This document shows, one piece after another, positions 22,383 to 34,170 of a stretch of DNA of 64,000 nucleotides. The stretch is from Limnephilus marmoratus (taxonomy: Eukaryota; Arthropoda; Insecta; Trichoptera; Limnephilidae). The notes below the pieces were generated by a model that was not told where the DNA came from, did not search any database, and was given only the letters and a program-made list of their open reading frames with translations. Within the stretch, counting starts at the first letter, position 1, and each line of letters begins with the position of its first letter. The stretch lies in contig OU862931.1 in assembly GCA_917880885.1 (NCBI GenBank), forward strand, positions 17,650,736 to 17,714,735, given 5' to 3'. The position numbers and the translations under genes are program-made.

Positions 22383-23736
22383 CTAGCTGGTCCCGGCATG
22401 CGTTGCTATGCCATTTAAGACTGGTTTAACCAGCCAGCGGCCGAAAATCCACATTTCGTCCAAAGTTGTTCTTAAGATCGTAAAGGGCGGTTCCAATGAG
22501 AAAGATTAATTATTCTCCGTACCAGCTTTTTAAAATTATAACTCAATATCGATTTTATTTCTTTGTAATAGTTTTTTGATTATAAGAATTTATCATTTTT
22601 CAATAATGTCTAAATTAAATAAGAATGTTAAAAAAATCTGAAATATATTAGTTTGTGAGTGCGCAAATAAATACACAAACGGACCAATTTGCGTCAAGAA
22701 ACACGTGTATGTATATATTTTTTCATGATTTTATTTAAAGTAAAATTAAAATTCTAAAACATGCGATACCCAGATAATGTATTGGTTTATTTTACTGCAT
22801 GATTATATGATTTGAAATGGGTGTGGTATAATACAAGATCTTTTTTGAAAATTTAACAAATCTGCCAACGACCTATGGTGTAACCTTATTATACTAAAAA
22901 TAAACATTTTTCAAAATTTAACAAACATGCAAATGCTAGATAAAAGAACAATCTTTCGAAATCCATTTATAATTTTTTGTGGAAATAAAAAATACGTCTA
23001 AAATCTGATTTAAAATGATATATTTCTGGTTTTCTCTGGTAATATCCTCTTAATAAAGAAATTGTTTCTCCCTGAGTGTCCTTTCCCATTCGTCCCGTTC
23101 CCCTTCCGCCTCCCTTTCTTCTCCTGCATCCTCTTCCTCTCTCGCGTTCCCACTCCCCCCCCCCCCTTCCCCCGTCCAGCGAACCCCCCTCTCGAGTTCC
23201 CCTCCCCCCTCAAACGTCCCCTTCCCCTCCCGCCCCGTTCCCCTTCCCTTTCCCACTCCCTCATCCCGCCAACCCTCCTCCCGCGTTCTATAAATTCAAT
23301 CCTAGTACATTCAGTTTTTGAGTACTACCTTTTACAATTTTTACTCAAATTTCATTTTTCAAGTATATTAAATTTGGTGCCTAACATATGTACCTATTTA
23401 AAATATCCAAAAATTCTTGATTCAATTCAAACTATGAGGGGAGTATCTACTTTAAATATATTTATCAACTTAAGGATTTTCAAAAATAGAATCCTGATTT
23501 AATAATTATTGTTTTGCAAAATGTCATTCTCAAACCGCGAACTGTCAAATGTGAGATAGTCGTTAGGTTTTCTGAACTTATCCAATTTTCTGCGCAATTT
23601 ACTAATTTTTCTCTCCGTAAGAACCATCCTCGTACTTCAAGGAATATTCTAAAAAAAGAATTAGCGAAATCGGTTCACCTGCTCTTGAGATTTGCGCTTA
23701 ACAACACATTCAGCGATTCATTTTTATATAAAAGAT
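22383..23736 (-). mobile_element. non-autonomous Helitron interrupted by a TTAA MITE
   Basis: On the minus strand it starts A|TCTTTTATATAAAAATG at 23736 and ends CTAG|T at 22383-22386, with the GGCAT/ATGCC hairpin near the end. A 631-bp insert (22419-23049) bounded by TTAA splits it. Without the insert it is close in length and sequence to the copy at 53613-54374. Proline-rich frames in its pyrimidine tract (about 23062-23320) are low-complexity by-products. Confidence 0.75.
22419..23049 (+). mobile_element. TTAA-flanked MITE, copy A
   Basis: Bounded by TTAA at 22415-22418 and 23050-23053. The left end has TTTAACCAGCCAGCGGCCG; the right end has TTTCTGGTTTTCTCTGG then CCTC. The uninterrupted Helitron at 53613-54374 shows a single TTAA at the corresponding point, confirming insertion and target duplication. 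TTAA duplication is typical of piggyBac-type elements, but the ends (GA..TTTAACCAG) do not start with the usual CCC, so the class is tentative. Confidence 0.8.
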
Positions 23737-23789
23737 TTCTGCATAATGCACAATTTATATTATAAACGGTATAAACGTCGTTGAATAAA

Positions 23790-24315
23790 AAAAATTCCAA
23801 AGAAGCGAAACAAGCCGTCCATAATGGAGTGCTGGTACCTACCCTGATGTATGGCAGTGAGGCATGGAACTGGCAGAGGAAGGATGAAAGTAAACTGAAT
23901 GCTGTAGTAATGAGAACCCTGAGGCGTATGGGTGGTGAAACTATGTACGATCGTGTGAGATCCGCAAAGAATGCAAGGCTGATGAGGGCGTAATGAGTAA
24001 GATTAAAAAAGGGACGCTCAGATGATTTGGGCATGTAGAGCGAATGAACGAGGAAAAGAGTGTAAGGAGAATTTATGACGCAAATGTGAATGGTAGAAGA
24101 AGTCGGGGACGCCCGAGGAAGACATGGCACGACCAAGTGAATCAGATATTTGAGTCGGGCCATGTCAATAGTCAGAATGATAGAAAAGCATGTATGAGAC
24201 GGTGTATGAATGTGAACGAGGCAAGGAGTGTGTGCAAAGATCGAGTTGTTTGGCGATCCATCCTCTCTGCCTACCCCTGCGGGGAAATGGCGTGATGGTT
24301 AGTTAGTTGTATTAA
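23790..24315 (+). pseudogene. RTE-like LINE, 3' end of ORF2 (copy 2 of 3)
   Basis: The frame from about 23800 contains SKEAKQAVHNGVLVPTLMYGSEAW and MRTLRRMGGETMYDRVR. A stop at 23991 and a frame change precede the final part, with RSRGRPRKTWHDQVNQIFES and CKDRVVWRSILSAYPCG. The 3' end is GATGGTTAGTTAGTTG at about 24295-24310. It is the best-preserved of the three copies in this window, still with no catalytic RT core. An AAAGCCCTACGGG motif followed by AAAT repeats lies directly downstream (about 24316-24360) and recurs at about 48808-48840. Confidence 0.8.
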
Positions 24316-24364
24316 AAGCCCTACGGGGGATTAATAAATATTTACAGAAATAAATAAATAGTAT

Positions 24365-25300
24365 GATTTTCCGACTTGGTATAATTGTATCTCAAAATTG
24401 AATATTAAAACGGGTTCATAATTGTAAATAATATTCTTTATCAACATTATGCGAACAATTTGAAAGAAAATTCCTAGCAAAATAATCACTTTGATTTCGC
24501 ATTCAGTATAAACTCGTATGTTTGTTATAGGGGTAGTATAAACATCTCGAAACTGTACCGCGAATGGGGAATGAGGTATTGTGATTTTTTTTTAAAGCAT
24601 TTTATTGCTGGGGCGGAATTTGGTTGAAGGCATTTCTCGTTCTTTCCATATAAAAGGAGTTTGTTTCAAGAGCAAAGAAGCTGTAGAAAAAACTAACAAT
24701 ATACAATAAGACGTCTCAATACAGAATCCGCCCGAGTAAACTTTTATTCGAGGGGAGTGAAGCAAGAGAGGGATAAACCATCCTAGAATCTGGAAGTAAG
24801 AAAGAGAAAAGGATCAATAGAAACTGGTTGGATTCTGATAACACAGCTCAAACGTTATATTAAGACTTTACCATTAAGTAAAACAACACCTCACCAAAAG
24901 TTTCGAACACCTGTACTAACAAAATTTATAACAAAGTCATTATGATGAAACTTTTTGGCCAATGCGAAAATTTTAGTGCAGATTTCGAAGGCTGTTTTGC
25001 ACGTAATGGAAATCTGTTTAGAGCAAGGGCTGAAAGCCATTTGATGCTTTATTTAAATGTGTAATGAATAAATAAATAAATATTGGTTTGAGTTACCTCC
25101 GGCTAGTATTTCTCAGTTTACCCGTTGAAGTAAATACTTTTAGAACTATGCCTTTGGCAAATTTATTCGATGTACTTAAAGATCATTTTCAAGATATATT
25201 TAGGGATGTTAGTTTTCTAGGAGAATTTAAAACCCTATAAATATATAAGATACTCAACGCGTCTATAGAAAATTAAGTGATTTGAAAGTGTCAATTAAAA
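24365..25300. other. unassigned spacer
   Basis: AT-rich; no gene or repeat boundary recognised. Confidence 0.35.
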
Positions 25301-25302
25301 TA

Positions 25303-25665
25303 AGGTCTGTCTGTAAAATAAGGTCTCCACGGTGCTGCGGTCGCAAGGAACAATTTTATGCGAAATCCGGCAAAACTGGCGTCTAGCCTGGTGTCCCTAC
25401 GTCAAATCCCCACCCTCAGCTGCACCCTCTGCGACACTTAGTCTCGGCGTGGCAACCGTTCGCGATGGAGCTTCCGCTTCCGGTGTGGCGGAGTGTTCCG
25501 GAGTGGAAGCTCCATCGCGAACGGCTGCCACGCCGAGACTAAGCGTCACATAGGGTCGTGGGGATTTGGCAAGGGAAAACCAGGCTACACGCCAGTGTTG
25601 CAGGATTGCGCGTAAAATCGTTCCTCGCACCGCAGCACGTTGGATATCTTATTTTACGGACAACC
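25303..25665. mobile_element. foldback element with GC-rich arms
   Basis: The reverse complement of about 25500-25665 matches 25303-25480 over nearly the whole length. Outer ends GTCTGTAAAATAAG and CTTATTTTACGGAC pair, as do GTGGGGATTTG-type blocks and the inner GGAAGCTCCATCGCGAACGG block. TA lies at both outer edges (25301-25302 and 25666-25667), a possible target duplication. The arms are much more GC-rich than their surroundings. Mirrored reading frames on the two strands are a consequence of the inverted structure. The superfamily is unassigned. Confidence 0.65.
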
Positions 25666-25669
25666 CTAA

Positions 25670-28077
25670 TATAAACATATTTTTTTCTATCTTTGAAAAA
25701 GCTTTACTCGTATGTATCCAAATAAACATTATTCCGATTTTCAAAAGTCCCTGTACCGTTTTTATTTACAGGAAAGAGTCGTACGACTTATTTTTATTAT
25801 GAAGTACGCTTATCAAGCGGGAAAATATTACATAACTTTTCGAATATCTTCATTATATCGTATAATATATTTTTAACATCGGAGAGAAGAAAAACATTTC
25901 TTTGAATAAAAGTAGCGATCTTAAGGAAATTACATACGATGCGGTTATCCTTTCATAAATACATGAAACACATTGTCTGGAAAGATGGTAAAATTTACAA
26001 AAAAAAATTATTATTTACATCAAAATAAGTAAGTTAATTCTAAAATAGTGTCAGCCGGTGTATTACAGGTGCTGTCATCTGACTCTGAAGGGTTTAATCA
26101 AAATAATTTTTAAATATTTTGATTAAATATGATTTTTAAATATTATGCTTGGAGCTGCAGGGGAAGGGGGATGAAAATATTGACGATAAATACGTAATTT
26201 TCTATTGGTTCCGTCCACACGAATATCGCATAACGCACTGAGCCGCGAGAACCAACGACTAAAATAATAGATTCTTGAACATTAATGGGAAGGCCTGTGC
26301 GGGCTTCATTTAGTCGAAATCTATAGTTGTACCAATCTCCGCGGTTAGCCAGGACATGGAGGTTGGCTGCAAGCAAAGATATTCAAATACAAAAGAGATA
26401 TGCTATGATGTCCGCGCAACTGTCGGCGGACTATGACCTAATCAGGGTGGTTTGCATAGGAAAATAATTTATTCATTTCGTTGATTTTTTGAAGGTGTGC
26501 ATTATTAACTATATTTGGTTAACAATATAGTTTGAATACGGAAAGAATTCGTTCATTTAGTTTATTTGTTAATTGGTAAACAATATCGGCGACACCCGGA
26601 AGCGCATTTCCACGTAGTAAAAACTGCAGATACTTGTAACATATCTATTATATTTCAATATCTTTGGCTGCAAGCATCGTTCTGTTGGCATGTCTTAACT
26701 ACTCGGATCTCGACAATATTTTGTCAGAGGGTAAAATATTTCCACTGTACAATAAAATCCAAATAAATGGCATATTCTGGACATTTTTGAAAATATTTTT
26801 TACCGAAGGTGATAAAATACGCTTTAAAATTTTGTAAATAGAATAAAGAAGTTTCGAAACTGGCTCGGCTTACGCATTTTATAAATAAAATTAGAGATAA
26901 GAAAAAAAATAAAAACACGCACATATTTTATTAGACAAATGTATGATAAATATATTATAAACACAATATAATAGCATAATGAGGAAATCTATAATTGGTT
27001 TCTCAGTTAAGTAAATTATACATGTATAAATTAATCAAATTGAAAACTGTTAAATAGGCCACTAGCATGGATTTCATAACGACTTTGAAAAACTCGTGTG
27101 GATAGATTTTTTTTACTAAGATTACGAAAATGTTGGTAAAATTTTTTAGATGTTTACAGTTTTTTTTTTTTTTAATAATTAAATCCATTATTTGGGCTCG
27201 TGACCTCACAACATGAAAATTTCCCTTCTCAGAAAATGTTCCTATTAATTTTGGAAAATTGCACACTCATTTATTTTTTTTATATGGCAACACTTTGATT
27301 TCATACGAATTTTTGAATTTGACATTTTTAACGTTCACTAGATTTATTGTTTTTTCTCTGCGAACTCATCATGTGGTTTAACTTTTTGACAGATGTTGTG
27401 AAGAGAACTCCGTACATTTATGCTGTCTACATGTGTTTTAGAGGTATAAGAGTAATGGTGTTGATTTTAACAAAATCAAATTTTATAATATTCTTTTTAT
27501 TATTATAATTTACAAGTACAAGTATCTTACATTGGATTTAGTAATATAGACGTTGAACATTATAATGATTTATGATCTGTAAGATGGATCAAGGAAAAAA
27601 ATATTTTTGAGATCTAATATTTTTGGTATGCCTCGTTATTCTCCTGTGCCATTCGTGTGGAAAACGTTCTTTTTTTTAAAAATTATTTTCGGCTATGTAA
27701 TTATCGTTTTTTCGCACCCATAAAATTTTGTCCTGTCTTTCTGGTTTATAAAAAATGGTCTGATTTATCGGATTGAAATTAAAAAAAAAATCGCCAAGGT
27801 TTCAAAAATACGATTAAAAAAAAATACAGAATGTCTTAAAATATTTGCCTAAACCGGAAATTAAAAAAAAAGTGATGCAGGTGGCCTATTCCATAAAATA
27901 AATAAATAAACGTTATTGTTACCCCTCTTTTTTTGGTTCCATGTAAAAATTAAAAAAACTCCCAAACTTTCTTTTTTTTTCAAACAGCGATCCGAAAATT
28001 TGGTTTCGTAAAGGTGTATTTTTTACTTCATTTGAGAATAACTTTAAGATTTGAACATAAAGTGAGTTATTTTACCT
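25670..28077. other. unassigned AT-rich spacer
   Basis: A small hairpin (TTAATCAAAAT / ATTTTGATTAA) lies at about 26095-26127. The 77-codon minus-strand frame at 26143-26376 and the 87-codon frame at 27003-27266 show no recognisable domain. No gene is supported. Confidence 0.35.
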
Positions 28078-28085
28078 TTCTATAT

Positions 28086-28334
28086 CAATGGTTCATAGCC
28101 TTTTTGGAGGTACTGAACCCCACCAGTTTCATATGCGCATTCACCGAATCTTTTTAATTGGAAAACGGGCGTGACATTGGTGGCGGCGGATTGCGACAAG
28201 GGGGGGGCGTAATGGGATAGGATGGGGCGAGATGGGATAGTGACAATATTCTTTTAAATTTTTTTCGGAATGTGTTTAGTCTTCAACCGAACCCCTGAGA
28301 CAGGCTCACAGAACTCCCAGGTTGAGAACCACTG
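28086..28334. mobile_element. hAT-like MITE
   Basis: The left end CAATGGTTCATAGCC and right end GGTTGAGAACCACTG are inverted versions of the CAGTGGTTC-type terminus common in hAT MITEs. The flanking 8 bp, TTCTATAT (28078-28085) and TTCTAAAT (28335-28342), agree at 7 of 8 positions, the expected hAT target size. The interior has GGGCGTAATGGGATA, shared with the element at 47293-47666. Confidence 0.75.
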
Positions 28335-28828
28335 TTCTAAATAATATTTCTCAAGGCTGACACACTTATTTATACGAGACCTGTATGAGTTGTTCTGAAA
28401 AACGAACAAGTTTGGTTGTTTTACAACATTTTAAACCAATAAACAATTTTATTTTATTTTCCTATCCAATATTCAAGAAACGCCTTCAGATTTAAATACA
28501 AATAAATATGTAAACCTTTAGCAATACACCGCATTCTATCAATAAATTACATAATTTATTTGCAAATTTCTAAGGCTAGATGGGTCTGATATCTCCATTG
28601 AGCTGGTGAAAAAGCTGCCTATTTGAATATCAATGTCAATTTTTTCGGCTCAAAGTAGGGACTAATATATTCCACCCTTCGTCCCTCATCTTCAAAGGAA
28701 GAAGGAAATGAACATCAAAGGTCAGGATTGTTGAAAAACGGATTTTTTAATATATAATCATTAGATATACCCCTGACCTGAGTGTGAACTTGTGAATTAT
28801 GAATTCATGACCTTAATACATTTATTAA

Positions 28829-29553
28829 GAGCGTTTAACCAGCCAGCAGCGGCCGAAAATCCACATTTCGTCGAAAGTTGCTTTTACGATCATACAGGGC
28901 GGTTCCAATGAGAAAGATTAATTATTCTCCGTACCAGCATTTTAAAATTATAACTCAATTTCGATTTTATTTCATTCCAAATTTGCTTTAATTTATACCT
29001 TCATCCAAAAATGCTGAAAGAGGTGATGATAAAACTATTAAAATTATGTACTTTTTGTAAATATTTTTTGATTTAAGTATTTATCATTTTTCAATAATGT
29101 CTAAGTTAAATAAGAATGTTAAAAAAATCCGAAATATATTAGTTTGTAAGTGCGCAAATAAATACACTTCACTTTCGTGAAGAAACACTTGTACGTATAT
29201 ATTTTTAAATGATTTTATTTAAACTAAAATTAAAACTCTGAAACATGCGTTTCCCAGATAATGTATTGATTTATTTTACTGCATGATTATATGATTTGAA
29301 ATGGGTGTTGTTTATTACAAAATCTTTTTTGAAAATTTAACAAATCTGCCAACGACCTACGGTGTAATCTTATTATACAAAAAAAAATTTTTTTTCTCAA
29401 ATTTAAAACATGCATTTCCTAGATAAAAGAACAATCTTTCGAAATAAATTTATAATTTTTTGTGGATCTGAGTCAATACGTCTGATTATAGAGTCAATCA
29501 TTAGGTACTGATTGAAAAATGACATATTTCTGGTTTTCTCAGGTTATACCCTC
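28829..29553 (+). mobile_element. TTAA-flanked MITE, copy B
   Basis: TTAA at 28825-28828 and 29554-29557. Left end GAGCGTTTAACCAGCCAGC, right end GGTTATACCCTC, giving imperfect inverted ends. The interior aligns with copies A, C and D, including CCGTACCAGC and TTCTCATTGGAACC-type blocks. Confidence 0.8.
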
Positions 29554-29619
29554 TTAATATTATTTTATTATTTTTTTATATGGAACATTAGGTGTATAAA
29601 TTAAAAGCATTACACTGGT

Positions 29620-29700
29620 GTATCAACAGATTATAGGTATGTTGGAAAATATTGTGTCCCCGGCGTTGTCTGGGCTTTACACGTTTCTAGTTTTTCGAAA
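29620..29700 (-). mobile_element. fragment of a Helitron-like 3' end
   Basis: The reverse complement contains GTGTAAAGCCCAGACAACGCCGGGGACA, closely related to the GC-rich end at 53455-53485. Small fragment without clear limits. Confidence 0.4.
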
Positions 29701-29799
29701 TCAGATGTAGAAAGAAATTCACCTTTTTGTATTTCTTGAGCATTAACTACATAACAATTTTAATTCATTTTTCATTAATTGAAGAAGAAGATAACACTA

Positions 29800-29945
29800 A
29801 TAATCTTAACGAAAATATGAAAGAGAACAAGGCGCAGAAAAATATAAAAGATGATGGTCGCAACTGCGACTCGAACTCAGAACCTCTTGTCTAACCGGGA
29901 CGTACGCGCTTACCAATTCAGACATTGCCACCTTCCATTAAACCG
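29800..29945 (-). mobile_element. tRNA-related SINE
   Basis: On the minus strand an A-box-like GTCTGAATTGGTAAGCGCG is followed about 40 nt later by a B box, GAGTTCGAGTC, then CAGTTGCGACC and a T-rich body ending near 29800. These are the spacing and boxes of a RNA polymerase III promoter. The body matches both arms of the snap-back at 1280-1486. The two sides of the tRNA-like head do not form a good acceptor stem, so it is not a functional tRNA gene. Confidence 0.65.
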
Positions 29946-30139
29946 TCATAAATGTCAATCTCATATTTTCATATTTTAGAATTAACAGTTTTATCTTCGA
30001 CTAATTTTTCCATTTAGGCATTCCTTTTCAATCGTTCTAAGATCTGGTGTCTCAGAATATATCCGATTTTATTTATATGGAACATATATTGACATGGAAT
30101 AACCTTCAAAAGTTATAAAAAGGGAGTTGTTCTTATAAA

Positions 30140-30726
30140 AAAATGAATATTATTATTTTTTAATTAGCCCCACAAAGGAAGCTTGCCTTTCTTGAGGCAA
30201 GAAGGCAGGAAAATAAATATTTCCCCTCAAGGCCTGCGTCATCTTGGCGGATGCTGTATGGAGGGTCTTTTTAGGAAAGGAAGGAGAGGAAGTTCTGGGA
30301 AAGAAAAGCGTATGAGGGGTAGGTAGGAATCTGGGAGTGTCCAGGAGTGACAAATGAATCCACCTATAAATTCTTGTGACTCGCTCTTGTGTTCCGGCCT
30401 TTGTGTTTCCTCCTTCGTACAACATGGGTATCTTCAAGACCAATGTTCATTCCTTCCTTTCCTCAAAAAGACCCTCCACACAGCAACTCAGTTGACGTAT
30501 GCCCTGAGGGAAATTATTTTAATGTAAAAAATGAATTAATATTAGATTATTAGAGTTAATGTAAAAAAAAAATCCATCCATCCCACTGCGGTTCCGAGAG
30601 AGTACGGCTGGAAAAGTCAAAGGGACTCCCTCAACTAATCTCTCCCGTCCGCCTCCAAGACCCGGACAAACCTCACCCCACGAACCCGGGCACCACTGAA
30701 ACTGTGGCAGAGGTGTTGGTTTTCCA
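30140..30726. mobile_element. S1 repeats in mixed orientation
   Basis: Three pieces abut: 30145-30440 in minus orientation (tail side at left, CTCAAGGCCTGCGTCATC, GGAAAGGAAGGAGAGGAAG), 30445-30570 in plus orientation with poly-A, and 30572-30726 again in minus orientation, with ATCCCACTGCGG and CCCGGGCACC. The arrangement implies repeated insertion into, or rearrangement between, S1 copies. Confidence 0.6.
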
Positions 30727-30730
30727 TTAA

Positions 30731-31439
30731 GAGGGCATTACCAGAGAAAGCCGGAAATACGTCATTTTCAAAAAAGTTTTTAGACGTATTGACTCTTTTC
30801 CACAAAAAATTATAAATGGATTTCGAAAGATTGTTCTTTTATCTAGTGAAGTTATGTAATAAATTTTTAGATTTTTTTTTTTTTAGTATAATAAGGTTAT
30901 TCCATAGGTCGTTGGCAGATTTGTTAAATTTTCAAAAAAGTTTTTGTATTATACCACACCCATTTCAAATAATGTAATCATGCAGTAAAATAAATCAATA
31001 CATTATCTAGCAGAGTTATGTATTAGAATTTTAATTTTAGTTTCAATAAAATCATTAAAAAATATGTACGTACATGTGTTTCTTGACGAAAATTGGTCCA
31101 TTTGTGTATTTATTTGCGCACTTACAAACTAATATATTTAAATTTTTTTAACATTCTTATTAAATTTAGACATTATTGAAAAATGATAAATACTTATAAT
31201 CAAAAAATAACTACAAAAAGTACACAATTTTAATATTTTTATCATCACGCCTTTCAGCATTTTCGGATGAAGGTATAAATTAAAGCTAATTTGGATTGAA
31301 ATAAATTCGATATTGAGTTATAATTTAAAAAAGCTGGTACGGAGAATAATTAATCTTTCTCATTGTAACCGCCCTGCACGATCGGAAGAACAACTTTCGA
31401 CGAAATGTGGATTTTCGTCCGCTGGCTGGTTAAACGCTC
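30731..31439 (-). mobile_element. TTAA-flanked MITE, copy C (inverted)
   Basis: TTAA at 30727-30730 and 31440-31443. Left end GAGGGCATTACCAGAGAAAG corresponds to the right end of copies A, B and D; the right end reads CCGCTGGCTGGTTAAACGCTC. It is inserted in an S1 piece. Confidence 0.8.
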
Positions 31440-31582
31440 TTAAATGATTCCCGGGGCGGCAGTACCCATACTCGCCTCCTAAAATATTTTGAAGGTTTTC
31501 ATTCACAATTTACATTTGTTAGTTAATTTTTTAAATTGCTCCTTATTTTGAACGTCAGGTGTGCAAAAATTAATCAAGAAGT

Positions 31583-31785
31583 TTTTTCGTTATTTGTTTG
31601 GGGTGCTATGCCGTGTTGCGTTACCTCCTTCTTTAGCCAACGTTTCGGACATCGTTGCAGTGTCCATCATCAGGGCAGATCCGGCAGAAACGTTGGCTAA
31701 ATAACGCAACAAAGCGCAACACGGCATAACACCCCAAAAACAAATAACGAAAATGCTTTTAGCCGTGAAAATCTTAAAATGTACC
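31583..31785. mobile_element. snap-back PLE-like repeat with 12-bp target duplication
   Basis: Inverted arms (about 31585-31646 and 31694-31754) share TTTGGGGTG-type, GTGTTGCG and CCAACGTTTC blocks, and the insert is bounded by TAATCAAGAAGT at 31571-31582 and 31786-31797. The centre contains a hammerhead-type core on the minus strand. The right tail (GCCGTGAAAATCTTAAAATG) is single-copy within the insert and matches the left tail of the related insert at 60877-61055 in reverse complement. Confidence 0.7.
31642..31673 (-). ncRNA. hammerhead-like ribozyme core
   Basis: Minus strand: CTGATGA, T, GGACA, a 9-nt loop, TGTCC, GAAAC, followed by GTTGGC, which can pair with GCCAAC on the other arm in the position of stem III. 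The layout is that of the 2306-2333 and 48022-48048 motifs. Stem I is not evident. Confidence 0.4.
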
Positions 31786-31797
31786 TAATCAAGAAGT

Positions 31798-32534
31798 GTC
31801 AAAAATCTGCTTTACGGGATGAGAAAAGGGGATGGGGGTAGTTTTCCAAAATCTCGTCAAACGACCGTAATTTTAGAGAGGTAAGCAGAGAGAATAGACC
31901 GCGTTTTTATACTTAAAAAAAATTTTGGAGTGAAATTTTTTTAAAATTTTATTTTTTTTTTACTTAAAAAATAAATTGTAACGCCGTCCATCTTCTGTGC
32001 TTACCCTTCTATAATTACGGTCGTCACCCCCAGTTAAAAAAAACGCGTATTTTTGTTAATAATATAAAAGGGGAAAATAACACCTTTTTTTTGGACAAAA
32101 TCGGTATTCTTATAGACTTATTTGTATTCATAAACTTTTTTCGTTTTTGTCTGCTATATGCAGTTTTTAATAACAAACAAACGTTAAAAAGTAAATTATG
32201 GTAAAAAATATAAAATTAACATAATTTAAAAATGTTTTCGGTGTTTAAATATTTTTCAATTCAGCCATTCGATTTAATTATATATACAAATATAATATAT
32301 CATACTTACAAATATTTATTTTTATTTATTTATAAAATAAATATTTGTAGGTATGATATTAATTATTAAAATATTATTATTTATGCAGCAAGTAATTCGC
32401 CAATCAATCGTGCTCTTCATAATATGTTCAATAATATTGGTCTAAATTCTAACATCGACATTTTGTCTGATTCACTGCCTAAATTTAAAAAGAGCATCAT
32501 GTCAATAATATAATTTGTTCAATGCACATACATA

Positions 32535-32566
<32 letters not shown>

Positions 32567-34166
32567 CACCCACACACACACACCCTTTCCCACTACGCAC
32601 ATCACCCGGTAATTACTTACACTAAATAAGACACTAAAAAGAAACACATCATAAATACCCACGATGAAATATACTTAGTAATTGTAAATTTTTTTTCGAA
32701 TGTAACAAATGTACTGTTGGATTCAGTTTATAAATAAATACAAGAAATACAACTTAAAACTTGATAAAAAAAGATAATAATAAGAAATGCCATAGTCTCT
32801 CTGTTTCAGGTTAGCAATGAGTAGATAAAAATTTGTGCCATATACACATTTAAAAAAAAAACTTTATTAAAGAAAAGCAAAATAAGTAAGCAAATATCGC
32901 GAGGTTTTTAAGGTTTTCGATGATTGTTTGTTTAATCCCAAAAGATCTTGGAATATCCTTATTTTTCACCTGGTCCCGCCACCCAACCACCCCAGCAAGG
33001 AACAACAAGCTGGTTGGGGCTAATCTCCGCCCACGTGAACCCACCCCTGCCAAAGGGGGTGTAATGATAAAGAAGGAATAAAGTGATTCGGTATTTTAAT
33101 CAGGATGAAAAGTTAATCTCTAATCCTTAAACAAGTATACATTAATCTGTTATCATTATCTTTCAGAAGGATAAATAATCGGAATAGAATTATTAAAACG
33201 ATTCAATGGATAATCGGAAAGGTTTTTGAATACATTTATTTATAAGTTATTTATAAGCCCAAACGGGATTTCATTTACAATAGCATTACTATGAACAATT
33301 TGCAAATACGAAGAGTGAGAATGAGATAGTACTGAAGTAACAAGCTTCAATGAATATTCCAATATTCGATTAGGTAAAATTTTTGTATATTGTATCTACG
33401 TTCCGTACGATTCATAACAATGTGCCACCTAAATTGATTCGCAAAGCGTTTGGCGTCCAGCGCACGTTATTCTATCGATTATTATTCATTTGAATTTACA
33501 ATGCCCAGTTGGTTTTTTAACTCCTCCTAAATTGATTTACGAACGTATCCTAAGTCCATTTTGAAAGCGTGCATAGTGTACGTGATGTCTCTACCAGGGG
33601 AATCCCCATCGCATCTAGAACTAGGGGCTACACGAACTGAGCCGAATAAACCCGAGTGGTTTGAGAGGAGCGCCACTAACGAGTGGCTGCCACGGTTTGA
33701 AAAAGTCGTAGATCCGGGGCTGAAGATAGGGGATAAAGGATCTATAATCCGATATGAAAATATCTGGAGTCGGTGAATTATTTTCCCATTTGGTCTCTGG
33801 TAGGTTGACATATTGTTCTTGTATTATTTGTATTTATTATACTTATAAAGTGCACTTGCATAGCGTGGTTGGATAAGATGATCATTTGTGGAAAAGTGTG
33901 TGGAAGGGTTTAGTTTTTCCTGTGGGGAAGATTTAACCCGGACATAAAGTCATAATAATATAAAAGAAATACTTATTTTGCCTCTCTACAATAAAGTTTT
34001 TTTTCAATAAAGTTTTTTTTTAAATGTGTGTATGGCACAAGGGTTTCATAGTTTATTATAGTGGGATGGGGTGGTTGTGCTGAATCCATTATTAGATCAA
34101 TTATTTTAGTTCAAAAACTAATTCTGAGAATTATATTTAAATTTTAACCTATCCATCCCTCAAATG
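31798..34166. other. unassigned spacer with (CA)n and a possible LINE tail relic
   Basis: (CA)n at about 32538-32585 lies beside a short ATACATAC run. At about 32383-32513 a plus-strand frame reads ASNSPINRALHNMF and DSLPKFKKSIMSII then stop, resembling the extreme C terminus of CR1-like ORF2 proteins (weak). The 71-codon frame at 33561-33776 has no recognisable domain. Otherwise nothing seen. Confidence 0.35.
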
Positions 34167-34170
34167 AACT

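Noticed and set aside
25332..25630. Overlapping frames on opposite strands with the same peptide ends
   Set aside because: Produced by the inverted arms of the foldback element at 25303-25665.
33527..33811. Frames of 71 and 94 codons on opposite strands
   Set aside because: No recognisable domain, no splice or operon context, and both strands equally open.
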